A stretch of DNA of 64,000 nt, from positions 186,001 to 250,000 of the forward strand of contig NZ_SLVX01000003.1 in the NCBI RefSeq assembly GCF_004341885.1. Direction: 5' to 3'. Positions 54,371 to 63,106 of this stretch are shown here, piece after piece. Origin of the DNA: Shinella granuli (GTDB taxonomy: Bacteria > Pseudomonadota > Alphaproteobacteria > Rhizobiales > Rhizobiaceae). The notes beneath the pieces are model-generated. The model made no database searches, had not been told where the DNA came from, and saw only the letters and a program-made list of their open reading frames with translations. Position numbers and translations under genes: made by a program. How positions within the stretch are numbered: the first letter of the stretch is position 1; every line of letters starts with the position of its first letter.

Positions 54371-55381
54371 TCACGATTTGCGCACCAGCGAGCGCTGGAC
54401 GAGCATCGCAATGATGATGATCGCGCCCTGGATGGCCCCGATCAGGTATTCGCTGATGAAGTTGGAGAGCAGCATGATGTTGCCGACCAGCTCCAGAATG
54501 AAGGCGCCGCAGATCGTGCCCCAGACACGCCCCGCCCCGCCCTTCAGCGCCGTGCCGCCGACGACGACCGCGGTGATCGCCTGCAATTCCCACAGGATGC
54601 CCGTCGTCGCCGAGGTGGAGCCGAGGCGCGGCACATAGAGCAGCACGGCGATGGCGACGCACAGGCCCTGGATGACGAAGGCGATGGTGCGCACGCGATC
54701 GACCGGAATGCCCGAATAGCGCGCGACATCCCTGTTCGAACCGACCGCCACGACATGCCGGCCATAGCGCATGCGATAGAGCACGAAGGCGGCAATCGCG
54801 GTGACGACGAGGATGACGGCGATCGGCACCGGCACGCCGAAGATCGAGCCGAAATAGACCGGGCGATAGAGCGCCTGCAATTCCGGCTCGCGCAGCGTGA
54901 TCGCGCCGCCCTGCGACAGCCAGGTCGTCAGGCCGCGATAGATGCCCATCGTGCCGAGCGTCGCGATGAAGGGCTCGATCTTGCCGACGGTGGTGATGAG
55001 GCCGTTCAGAAGGCCGCACCCCGCGCCGATGACGACCGTCAGGACCATCGCGGCGGTCAGCATCAGCGAGGGATCGGCGATAGCGCCGGAATTCATGAAG
55101 AGGATCATGAGGCTGGCGACGAAGGCGACCATGGCGCCGACCGACAGGTCGAGGTCGCCGGACGAAATGACGAAGGTGGCGCCGACCGCGATGATCGCGA
55201 TGAAGGCGCTGCGCGTCGCCACGTTCGCCAGGTTGGTGAAACCGATGAAGTTGGGGTTCACCAGCGCGCCGACAATGAGCAGCAGGGCCAGCGCCGCGAA
55301 GGGCGCGACGGCCCTCAGGTCGACATCCCGCCAGCTGCGGCCCTTGCCCTTCGTTTCGACCGCGTCTTCGCTTGCCGTCAT
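54371..55381 (-). CDS. Sugar ABC transporter permease (RbsC-like)
   Basis: A 336-residue inner-membrane permease with about nine to ten helices. Typical segments are NLANVATRSAFIAIIAVGAT, VISSGDLDLSVGAMVAF and the cytoplasmic coupling loop GGTALKGGAGRVWGT, LELVGNIMLL. ATG 55381 gives MTASEDAVETKGKGRSW; a TTG twelve bases earlier is less likely. It lies between the ATPase and binding-protein genes. Confidence 0.92.
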   Translation of the reverse strand: MTASEDAVETKGKGRSWRDVDLRAVAPFAALALLLIVGALVNPNFIGFTNLANVATRSAFIAIIAVGATFVISSGDLDLSVGAMVAFVASLMILFMNSGAIADPSLMLTAAMVLTVVIGAGCGLLNGLITTVGKIEPFIATLGTMGIYRGLTTWLSQGGAITLREPELQALYRPVYFGSIFGVPVPIAVILVVTAIAAFVLYRMRYGRHVVAVGSNRDVARYSGIPVDRVRTIAFVIQGLCVAIAVLLYVPRLGSTSATTGILWELQAITAVVVGGTALKGGAGRVWGTICGAFILELVGNIMLLSNFISEYLIGAIQGAIIIIAMLVQRSLVRKS

Positions 55382-55427
55382 GTCCGTCCCCAACCTTGAA
55401 TTCTGTGTAATGCCGCCGGCGCAAGGC

Positions 55428-56954
55428 TCAGGCAGCGGTCTTCTTCTTCAACCCTGCCGAATAGCGCATGATCTCCTGCTCGGAGATCTCCTCGCCTTCG
55501 AGAATGCCGACGATCCGCCCTTCCCGCATCACCGCGACGCGGGTGCACAGGCCGATGATCTCCGGCATCTCGGAAGAGACGACGATGATCGACTTGCCGT
55601 CGCGGGCGAGCGCCGAGATGAAATGATAGATCTGCTGCTTGGTGCCGACATCGATGCCGCGTGTCGGCTCGTCGATGATGATGACGTCGGGCTCGGTCTC
55701 CATGACCTTGGCGAGCAGCAGCTTCTGCTGGTTGCCGCCCGACATGCGGCCGGCGACGACGCGGCCGTCGCGCACGCGGATATCGAAGCGCCGGCGCGCA
55801 CGCTCCAGCGCCTCCGCCTCGCTCTTCGGGCTGAGGTAACCGTAATGACCGTGCTTATCCAGCGATTGCAGCGTGAGGTTCGCCGTCATGCGGGAGTTCA
55901 GGAGCAGGCCCTTGTGCTTGCGGTCCTTCGTCATATAGGCGATGCCGACGCGGTTGGCGGCATGAACATCGCCGCCCGGCACGCTTTCGCCGCGCACGGA
56001 GACCTCGCCGGAAAGGCGCGAGCGAAGCCCCGCCACGGCCTCCATCAATTCCGAGCGCCCGGAGCCGATCAGCCCGGAAAAACCGAGAATCTCGCCCTTG
56101 CGCACCTCGAAGCTCGCGTCCTTGACATAATGGGTCGAAAGGCCCGCCACGGCGAGCGTCACCTCTTCGTCGACGCTCGGCTCCTGCTTGGACGGGTAGA
56201 GGCTGGAAAGCTCGCGGCCGACCATCAACTGTGCGATCGATTCGCCGTCGAGAATGGCGGTGGGCGCGGTCTTCACCCATTGCCCGTCGCGCAGCACCGT
56301 GACCCGGTCGGTGAGCTCCATCACCTCGTCCAGCTTGTGCGAGACGAAGACGAAGGAGGTGCCCTCCTCGCGCAATTTGCGCACCTGGCGGAAGAGATAG
56401 TTGGTCTCCTCGCGCGACAAAACGGCCGTCGGCTCGTCCATGAAGATGATGCGCGCATCGCGGCTGATCGCCTTGGCGATCTCCACCATCTGCTTGTCGG
56501 CGATGGAGAGCGAGCTGATCAGAGCGTTCTCGTCGACATGGGAGCCGAGCTGGTCGAGCACGCGGCGCGTTTCGGCGCGCATGAATTTCCGGTCGAGCAC
56601 GCCGTAGCGCGTCACTTCCCGGCCGAGAAACAGGCTCTCGGTGACGGTCAGGTGTTCGGCGAGGTTGAATTCCTGGTGGATGATGACGATGCCGAGCTGC
56701 TCGGCCTGGCCGTTCGGCGGCAGCTTGACCGGCTGGCCGTCGAGAAGGATCTCGCCTGATGTCGGCTGCTCGAAGCCGGAGAGAATCTTCACGAGCGTCG
56801 ACTTGCCCGCGCCGTTCTCGCCCATCAGGGCATGGATCTCACCGGCGCGCAGCTCGAAATTGACGCTGAACAGCACCTGCACGCCATTGAAAGACTTGGC
56901 GATGCGGCGTGCAGCGAGAACGACGGGAGCCCCATCGGCAGCGTCCGGATTCAT
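55428..56954 (-). CDS. Sugar ABC transporter ATP-binding protein (RbsA-like, two domains)
   Basis: A 508-residue protein with two nucleotide-binding domains. The first has Walker A GENGAGKST, signature LSIADKQMVEIAKAIS and Walker B IIFMDEPTA; the second has the altered Walker A GLIGSGRSE usual for RbsA-type proteins, signature MSGGNQQK and Walker B VIIIDEPTRG. It is the first gene of the ABC operon, opposite a LacI gene across a region with two operators. Confidence 0.94.
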   Translation of the reverse strand: MNPDAADGAPVVLAARRIAKSFNGVQVLFSVNFELRAGEIHALMGENGAGKSTLVKILSGFEQPTSGEILLDGQPVKLPPNGQAEQLGIVIIHQEFNLAEHLTVTESLFLGREVTRYGVLDRKFMRAETRRVLDQLGSHVDENALISSLSIADKQMVEIAKAISRDARIIFMDEPTAVLSREETNYLFRQVRKLREEGTSFVFVSHKLDEVMELTDRVTVLRDGQWVKTAPTAILDGESIAQLMVGRELSSLYPSKQEPSVDEEVTLAVAGLSTHYVKDASFEVRKGEILGFSGLIGSGRSELMEAVAGLRSRLSGEVSVRGESVPGGDVHAANRVGIAYMTKDRKHKGLLLNSRMTANLTLQSLDKHGHYGYLSPKSEAEALERARRRFDIRVRDGRVVAGRMSGGNQQKLLLAKVMETEPDVIIIDEPTRGIDVGTKQQIYHFISALARDGKSIIVVSSEMPEIIGLCTRVAVMREGRIVGILEGEEISEQEIMRYSAGLKKKTAA

Positions 56955-56991
56955 GATTTCCTCCCTGCGGCTCCTCGACCGCTTGAGAAGT

Positions 56992-57030
56992 GATGTAAAC
57001 CTTTACACGATCCATGTAAAGGTTTACATC
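56992..57030. promoter_or_regulatory. Paired LacI-type operators in front of the sugar ABC operon
   Basis: TGTAAACCTTTACA (56994-57007) and TGTAAAGGTTTACA (57015-57028) are 14-base inverted repeats whose centres are 21 bp apart, two helical turns. Together they form a 15-bp perfect inverted repeat (56992-57006 with 57016-57030). They lie 38 bases upstream of the ATPase ATG and 133 bases before the divergent LacI gene. Confidence 0.75.
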
Positions 57031-57162
57031 ATGGGATATCAGGAATTTTCACCAAGCGCCGTTTGACCCTCAGTCCAGTCTGTGTAGTGTCCCCCGCACT
57101 TCGTTTGTTAATGCAATTCCGGATGCTGCGCTTCGCACCCCCGCCGGACTTGCCCGTGCCGA

Positions 57163-58206
57163 GTGAGAGCCAGTTTGTCGACGTCCAGCCCCGCCACGAT
57201 CGAGGATGTTGCGCGCATCGCGCAGGTCTCGATCGCGACCGTATCGCGGGCGATCCACACGCCGGAAAAGGTGGCGAATTCGACGCGGCTGAAGGTCAAC
57301 CAGGCGATCGCGATCACCGGCTATACGACCAATGCGATGGCGCGCAGCCTGCGCCTCGGCCGGTCGAACATGATCCTCGTCGTGGCGCCGGATATCGGTG
57401 ACCCGAACTTCTCCAACATCCTCGTCGGCCTAGAGAACGAGGCGCGCGCACACGGCTACGGCATCCTGATCGGCCATACGCAGAACGATCCGCAGCGCGG
57501 CCTCGAATATCTGAAGTTCCTGAATTCCAACCAGGCGGCCGGGCTGATCCTCTTCACCGGCATCCTGCCCTTCGGCCACCAGTCCATGACGGCCCGCCTG
57601 CCGCCCAGCGTCGGCGTCTTCGAGCCGGTCTACAATGGCGGCATTCCCTATGTCGGCGTCGACGACATCGAAGGGGCGCGCAAGGCGGTCGATCTCCTCA
57701 TTGCCGAGGGACACCGCAAGATCGCCTTCATCGGCGATTCGCGCACGCGCCTTGCCTATAGCCGGCGCCGCCAGGGCTATGATGCCGGGCTCGACGCCGC
57801 GGGCGTGCCGGCCGGCGAGCGCATCATCCTGGAGGGCGACGGCACGATCGAGAGCGGGCGCCTCGCGCTCGAGCAGCTCTTCATGCGCGACACGCTGCCG
57901 AGCGCCTTCATGTGCGTCAACGACCAGACGGCGATCGGCGTGATGATCGGCCTCGGCGCGCGCGGCTATGACATTCCGACCGACTTTTCCGTCACCGGCT
58001 TCGACGACGTGCCGCAGGCGAGCTTCATGACGCCCGCGCTCACCACCATCCGCCAACCGCGCACCGCGATCGGCAAGAGCGCCATGGCGCTGCTGTTCGA
58101 GCTTCTCTCCGACAGCGAACCGACTGACACGGAAATCCTGCTCCGGCCGGATCTGATCGTGCGCAATTCGGTCTCCGCGCCATCGCGACGGTTTCAGAAA
58201 CGGTAG
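57163..58206 (+). CDS. LacI-family regulator of the sugar ABC locus
   Basis: A 347-residue repressor with an HTH (ATIEDVARIAQVSIATVSRA), hinge (YTTNAMARSLRLGRSN) and sugar-binding domain (PFGHQSMTARLP, IAFIGDSRTRLAYSRRRQGY). It is divergent from the ABC operon and separated from it by two matching operators, so it very probably controls that operon. The start is uncertain: GTG 57163 has a weak ribosome site and TTG 57175 is an alternative. Confidence 0.92.
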   Translation: MRASLSTSSPATIEDVARIAQVSIATVSRAIHTPEKVANSTRLKVNQAIAITGYTTNAMARSLRLGRSNMILVVAPDIGDPNFSNILVGLENEARAHGYGILIGHTQNDPQRGLEYLKFLNSNQAAGLILFTGILPFGHQSMTARLPPSVGVFEPVYNGGIPYVGVDDIEGARKAVDLLIAEGHRKIAFIGDSRTRLAYSRRRQGYDAGLDAAGVPAGERIILEGDGTIESGRLALEQLFMRDTLPSAFMCVNDQTAIGVMIGLGARGYDIPTDFSVTGFDDVPQASFMTPALTTIRQPRTAIGKSAMALLFELLSDSEPTDTEILLRPDLIVRNSVSAPSRRFQKR

Positions 58207-58239
58207 AAGCCCTCGATCCAGGCACGCACGCCGCCAGCC

Positions 58240-59748
58240 CTACCCGTAGCGGCGCTGGGTCGGCCGTGCCGTCCGCTGGCTGCGTTCGGCCGAAACCGTG
58301 AAGCGGTCGACGAGACTCTTCAGCGTCGTGCTGATCTGCATGAGATTGTGCGTCGCGGCATTGGTCTCCTCGACCATCGCGGCATTCTGCTGGGTCATCT
58401 GGTCCATGCTGCCGACGGCCGTGTTGATCTCGGAAATGCCGGCCGACTGCTCGCGGGCGGAACTGGCGATGGCATCGATATGCGCGTTGATGTGCACGAC
58501 CTGCTCGCCGATATGATGCAGCGCCTCGCCCGTCTTGTTGACCAGCGATACGCCGAGCTGCACGTCCTCGAAGGACTTGTCGATCAGAACCTTGATCTCC
58601 CTGGCCGCATCCGCGGATTTCTGCGCGAGTTCGCGCACCTCCTGCGCCACAACGGCAAAACCCTTGCCCGCCTCGCCCGCCCGGGCCGCCTCGACGCCGG
58701 CATTGAGCGCCAGGAGATTGGTCTGGAACGAGATCTGGTCGATGACGCTGATGATCTGCGTGATCTTTCCGGAAGAGTCCTGGATGGCGCCCATCGCGGA
58801 GACTGCCTGTTCGACGATCTGGCCGGAGCGCCGGGCCTCGTCCGTGGCGCTGCCGACGACGCGGCGGGCCTCTTCCGCGCGCTGCGCGGCTTCGCGGGAA
58901 ATGGTGGTGATTTCCTCTACGGCCGCAGCGGTCTCTTCAAGAGACGCCGCCTGCTGCTCGGTGCGCTTGGCCATGTCGTCCGTGGCACTCACCAGTTCGC
59001 CGGAATTGCCGGCCGCATCGTCCGCCGCCGTGACGATGGCGCCGAGCGTGTCGTCCAGCTTCTCGATCGCCCCGTTGAAATTGGAGCGCAGGCGCTCGAA
59101 CTGCGGGGCGAGCGGCTTGCTGATCGAGGCGGTGAGGTCGCCGCCTGCAAGGCGGGTGAGCGAGGTGTCGAGCGCAGCCAGCGCCTCTTCCTGCTCGGCA
59201 TTCAGCACCTGCCGTTCGGCCTCCGCCTTCTCGCGCTCCTCCTGCAGGGCCTCCAGATAGACGGAGATGGCGTAGTCCATGTCGACGAGCGCGGCCTTGA
59301 CGATGGCCGAGATCTCCTCGCCGAGCGCGGCCGCCTTCTTGCGGTAGATGAACCCTTCGAGATGTTTTGCGATGACGCTCTCGACGATCGCCTCGAGGAT
59401 CAGCGCGTAACCGCCGATATACCAGCGCGGCTCCAGGCCAAGACGCGCATGCGTCTTGCCGATCATCGTGACGGCATCGACATATTGCGTATCGAAACGC
59501 GCCGAGCCGATCAGCTCCCAATGCTTGACCTGCCGCCCCTTGGCGCTCTGGATATGGGCCTCGCTGGAGAAGAACCGCGCCGTCTCGGGCGTGGCGCGGG
59601 CCTTGCGATAGAAGATGTCGAGGGCGCCATCGAGTGACGCGGAGATCGTCGGCAGCGCGCGCTTCAGCGCCTCGCGCTGGCCGTCATCGAGTTCGACGAA
59701 GGAGAGACGCTCATTCAATTGCTGGGTCTTGGCATCCTGCGCTGACAT
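58240..59748 (-). CDS. Globin-coupled soluble chemoreceptor (HemAT-like)
   Basis: A 502-residue methyl-accepting protein without membrane helices. Residues 10-170 form a protoglobin sensor domain; H100 in IGKTHARLGLEPRWYIGGY is in the place of the proximal heme ligand. A HAMP-like stretch follows (TRLAGGDLTASISKPL), then the MCP signalling domain with the hairpin DQISFQTNLLALNAGVEAAR and GFAVVAQEVRELAQ. It should sense oxygen or another gas in the cytoplasm, like HemAT and rhizobial IcpA. It is convergent with the LacI gene and has a 550-base upstream gap. Confidence 0.93.
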   Translation of the reverse strand: MSAQDAKTQQLNERLSFVELDDGQREALKRALPTISASLDGALDIFYRKARATPETARFFSSEAHIQSAKGRQVKHWELIGSARFDTQYVDAVTMIGKTHARLGLEPRWYIGGYALILEAIVESVIAKHLEGFIYRKKAAALGEEISAIVKAALVDMDYAISVYLEALQEEREKAEAERQVLNAEQEEALAALDTSLTRLAGGDLTASISKPLAPQFERLRSNFNGAIEKLDDTLGAIVTAADDAAGNSGELVSATDDMAKRTEQQAASLEETAAAVEEITTISREAAQRAEEARRVVGSATDEARRSGQIVEQAVSAMGAIQDSSGKITQIISVIDQISFQTNLLALNAGVEAARAGEAGKGFAVVAQEVRELAQKSADAAREIKVLIDKSFEDVQLGVSLVNKTGEALHHIGEQVVHINAHIDAIASSAREQSAGISEINTAVGSMDQMTQQNAAMVEETNAATHNLMQISTTLKSLVDRFTVSAERSQRTARPTQRRYG

Positions 59749-59978
59749 TCGAAATATCCTCGTGCGGTTGGAGTGCTGATTGATGCCCAGCTCCGAATCA
59801 GGGGCCTAGCTTCCGATCGCCGACGATTCTCCGCGAGGGATGGTAAATAAACAACTATGAATAGAGCGGCAATACTTTATAGAATTTGACGAAAAGCCAG
59901 AAATTATGGCTTTTTGTGATAAGCTCCGCTTACTATTATGAAGTATAGCAATTAAATTGGCCAAGCCAAAATACAATC

Positions 59979-60013
59979 TCACGCAACGTGAAGTATAACT
60001 CACCTAACGTGAG
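59979..60013. promoter_or_regulatory. Tandem inverted repeats, possible operator pair
   Basis: TCACGCAACGTGA (59979-59991) and CTCACCTAACGTGAG (59999-60013) are related palindromes with centres 21 bp apart. They lie about 230 bases before the chemoreceptor ATG. No regulator gene is adjacent, and the target gene is not clear. Confidence 0.5.
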
Positions 60014-60215
60014 GCGACACACTTTTTCGTCTACCAAAGGTGCATCCAAAGGCATCTCGATGAAGAAGCACTCGATCGCATGCGTGAACGGGCACCCCCG
60101 GCATGATGCGAAAGCACCGATGCGTCGCCAAACATTCCTTCGGAGTCAGCGGGCGGATGACGGCAGGCGCACCACCGACATGACACCAAACCTGCATAAG
60201 CTCGCGAAACAACAA

Positions 60216-60238
60216 AGGCCCCGGTCAAACCGGGGCCT
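60216..60238 (-). terminator. Terminator of the xylose operon
   Basis: AGGCCCCGG (60216-60224) pairs perfectly with CCGGGGCCT (60230-60238); the minus strand continues TTGTTGTTTCG. It starts 66 bases after the xylA stop. Confidence 0.75.
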
Positions 60239-60303
60239 CCAGATGGTTCCATGCGGTCTGCAAGGCCCCCACGCCGATCCGCGGCGGGAGCCCGTCGACC
60301 GGC

Positions 60304-61614
60304 TCAGACGTAGCGGTTGACCACGTTTTCCAGCAGTTCCTGCTTGCCGGAACGCGGCTGCGGATTGATGCCGCCGGCAAGAACGTAGGCCTCCAGCGCC
60401 TCCAGCGAGGAACCACCGGACAACACCTTCTGCGCGTCCTGCGTCTGCCAGCCGGCATAGCGCTCGGCGAGCGGCCCGGACAGCGCCTTGTCCTCGATCA
60501 TGCGGGCCGCGGCCTTCAGGCCGCGCGCGCAGCAATCCATGCCGCCGATATGACCGATCAGGAGGTCCGCCGGATCGATCGACTGGCGACGCAGCTTGGC
60601 GTCGAAGTTCGTGCCGCCGGTGGTGAAGCCGCCGCCGGAAAGCACCTGGTAGAAGGCAAGCGCCATTTCCGGCACATTGTTGGGGAACTGGTCGGTGTCC
60701 CAGCCGGACTGGTAGTCGTTGCGGTTCATGTCGATCGAACCGAAGATGCCGAGCGCATTGGCGAGCGCCAGTTCATGCTCGAAGGAATGGCCGGCGAGGA
60801 TCGCGTGGCCCTGCTCGATATTGACCTTCACCTCGTTTTCCAGGCCGTACTTCTTCAGGAAGCCGTAGACCGTCGCGACGTCGTAATCGTATTGGTGCTT
60901 GGTCGGTTCCTGCGGCTTCGGCTCGATGAGGATCGCGCCCTTGAAGCCGATCTTGTGCTTGTATTCGACGACCATGTTGACGAAGCGGCCGAGCTGGTCG
61001 AGCTCCTGGCCGAGATTGGTGTTGAGCAGGGTCTCGTAGCCCTCGCGACCGCCCCACAACACATAGTTGTCGCCGCCGAGGCGATGCGTGGCGTCGATGC
61101 AGGTCTTCACCGTCGCCGCGGCGAAGGCGAAGACATCCGGATCGGGATTGGTCGCCGCGCCCCCCATGTAGCGACGGTTGGAGAAGAGGTTCGCCGTGCC
61201 CCACAGCAGCTTCACGCCTGTCTCTGCCTGCTTCTTCTCAAAGTAGTCGACGATCTCGTTGAGGTTCTTCGTGTTCTCGACGAAGTCCCGGCCTTCCGGC
61301 CGCACGTCCGCATCGTGGAAGCAGTAGAAGGGCACCCCGAGCAACTGGAAGAATTCGAAGGCGACGTCGGCCTTCAGCTTCGCCGCCTGCATGGAATCCT
61401 CGAACCACGGACGCTCGAAGGTCTGCCCGCCGAAGGGGTCGCCGCCCGGCCAGACGAAGGTGTGCCAATAGGCGACGGCAAAGCGCAGGTGATCCTCCAT
61501 GCGCTTGCCCAGCACGATCTCGTCGGGATTGTAGTGGCGGAAGGCGAGCGGGTTGGTGCTGTCGGGGCCTTCATATTTGATCCTGGCGATGTCGCCGAAG
61601 AAGCCGGTGGCCAT
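60304..61614 (-). CDS. xylA: Xylose isomerase
   Basis: XylA converts D-xylose to D-xylulose. The 436-residue length is that of class II enzymes. The catalytic H100 and D103 are in [37 protein letters not shown] and the [15 protein letters not shown] segment supply metal ligands. It begins 27 bases after xylB on the same strand and ends before a terminator. Confidence 0.97.
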   Translation of the reverse strand: MATGFFGDIARIKYEGPDSTNPLAFRHYNPDEIVLGKRMEDHLRFAVAYWHTFVWPGGDPFGGQTFERPWFEDSMQAAKLKADVAFEFFQLLGVPFYCFHDADVRPEGRDFVENTKNLNEIVDYFEKKQAETGVKLLWGTANLFSNRRYMGGAATNPDPDVFAFAAATVKTCIDATHRLGGDNYVLWGGREGYETLLNTNLGQELDQLGRFVNMVVEYKHKIGFKGAILIEPKPQEPTKHQYDYDVATVYGFLKKYGLENEVKVNIEQGHAILAGHSFEHELALANALGIFGSIDMNRNDYQSGWDTDQFPNNVPEMALAFYQVLSGGGFTTGGTNFDAKLRRQSIDPADLLIGHIGGMDCCARGLKAAARMIEDKALSGPLAERYAGWQTQDAQKVLSGGSSLEALEAYVLAGGINPQPRSGKQELLENVVNRYV

Positions 61615-61641
61615 GGGTGTCTCCTCTTGTGTGTTTTCTGG

Positions 61642-63096
61642 TCAGTAGGCGGCGCGGATCGCCGGGTAGAGGCGGCGATAGCGCTGGTATGCGTCCTCGT
61701 AGGCGGCGGTCAGCGCCGTCTCGGGTTCGATCGTCTCGGCCGTGGCCGGCGCGCTGCAGACCGCAACGGGGTCCGCGCCGGTTGCCGCGACGAGGCCGAG
61801 GCGGGCGGCGCCGAAAGCAGCGCCGAAATCGCCATCCGCCGGCAGGTCGACGGGCAGGTTCAGCGCGGTGGCGATCGATTTCAGCCAGTAGCGCGAGCGC
61901 GAGCCGCCGCCGATGGCGGTGACGCGAGTGAGCGCCGTGCCGGCGGATTTCAGCGCTTCCAGGCTGTCGCGGATGGCGAAGGAAACGCCTTCGAGCACGG
62001 CTTGCGTCAGCACTATGCGGCTGCTCTCGTGGCCGAGGCCGAGAAAGGCGCCGCGGATCGCCGCGTCGTTGTGCGGCGTGCGCTCGCCCGAGAGATAGGG
62101 CAGGAAGGTGACGCCGGACGGGGTCTTCAGCGCATCGCCGAGTTCCCCCGTGAGATCGGCGGCGGAGGCTCCGGTGACGCGCGAATGCCAGTTGAGCGCA
62201 TCGGTGGCCGAGAGGATGACGCCCATCTGGTGCCAGGTGGCCGGCAGCGCATGGCAGAAGGCGTGCACGGCGCTTTCCGGGTTCGGCAGGTAGCTGGCAT
62301 TGGCCGCAAACAGCACGCCCGACGTGCCGAGCGAAACGAAGGCCGCCCCCTCGCGTACCGTGCCCATACCGCAGGCCGAGGCCGCATTGTCCCCCGCCCC
62401 GCCGGCAACGACGACACCGGCGCCAAGGCCCCATCGTGCCGCAAGCTCCGGCCGCAGGATGCCGGCGGCCTCCGTACCTTCCACCAGCGCCGGCATCTGG
62501 CGCTCGTCAAGCCCCGTCTCGGCAAGCAGTTCACCGGACCATTTGCGCGCGCCCGTATCGAGCCACGAGGTGCCGGCCGAATCCGACATTTCCGACATAT
62601 GCTCGCCGGTGAGCCAGACGCGCAGAAAATCCTTCGGCAGCAGGACCCAACGGACCTTCGCGAAGACATCCGGCTCGTTGTTCTTCACCCAGGCGAGTTT
62701 CGGCGCCGTGAAGCCGGGAAAGACGATGTTGCCGGTGATCCTGCGAAAGCGTGGATCCGAATCGAGCGCCGCCGCCTCACGATGGCTGCGCGTGTCGTTC
62801 CACATGATGCAGGGGCGCAGCACCCGGTCCTCGGCGTCGAGCAGCGTCGCGCCGTGCATGTGGCCGGAAAGGCCGATGCCGCGCACGACGGCAAGCGCGG
62901 CAGGATGGGCGGCGCGAAGGCCGGCGATCGCCTCCTCCGTCGCGCGGATCCAGTCCGCCGGGTCCTGCTCGGACCAGCCGGCCTGCGGCCGCGCGGTCTT
63001 CACCTCCGTGCTGGAGGCCGAGCCGACGACCGTCTGCTCCGCATCGATCAGCATGGCCTTGACGCTCGACGTGCCGAGGTCGATCCCGAGATACAT
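61642..63096 (-). CDS. xylB: Xylulokinase
   Basis: XylB phosphorylates D-xylulose to xylulose-5-phosphate for the pentose phosphate pathway. The 484-residue protein begins MYLGIDLGTSSVKAMLID with the FGGY phosphate-1 motif, has GLSGHMHGATLLD, and VAGGAGDNAASACGMG with the catalytic aspartate. The ATG at 63096 follows the regulator gene by ten bases; a longer frame overlapping that gene was rejected. It is upstream of xylA. Confidence 0.95.
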   Translation of the reverse strand: MYLGIDLGTSSVKAMLIDAEQTVVGSASSTEVKTARPQAGWSEQDPADWIRATEEAIAGLRAAHPAALAVVRGIGLSGHMHGATLLDAEDRVLRPCIMWNDTRSHREAAALDSDPRFRRITGNIVFPGFTAPKLAWVKNNEPDVFAKVRWVLLPKDFLRVWLTGEHMSEMSDSAGTSWLDTGARKWSGELLAETGLDERQMPALVEGTEAAGILRPELAARWGLGAGVVVAGGAGDNAASACGMGTVREGAAFVSLGTSGVLFAANASYLPNPESAVHAFCHALPATWHQMGVILSATDALNWHSRVTGASAADLTGELGDALKTPSGVTFLPYLSGERTPHNDAAIRGAFLGLGHESSRIVLTQAVLEGVSFAIRDSLEALKSAGTALTRVTAIGGGSRSRYWLKSIATALNLPVDLPADGDFGAAFGAARLGLVAATGADPVAVCSAPATAETIEPETALTAAYEDAYQRYRRLYPAIRAAY

Positions 63097-63106
63097 GGCG
63101 TTCTCC

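Larger units (their letters stand above)
59749..60303. other. Long intergenic region upstream of the chemoreceptor
   Basis: A 555-base gap with an AT-rich part (59820-59960) that may hold the chemoreceptor promoter, a tandem pair of inverted repeats (59979-60013) and the xylose-operon terminator (60216-60238). An open frame on the plus strand (59988-60320) has no family features, overlaps the end of xylA and is not called. Confidence 0.5.

Noticed and set aside
59988-60320. Plus-strand gene upstream of the chemoreceptor
   Set aside because: It runs through the operator-like repeats, the xyl terminator and the end of xylA, and its composition is unlike coding sequence here.
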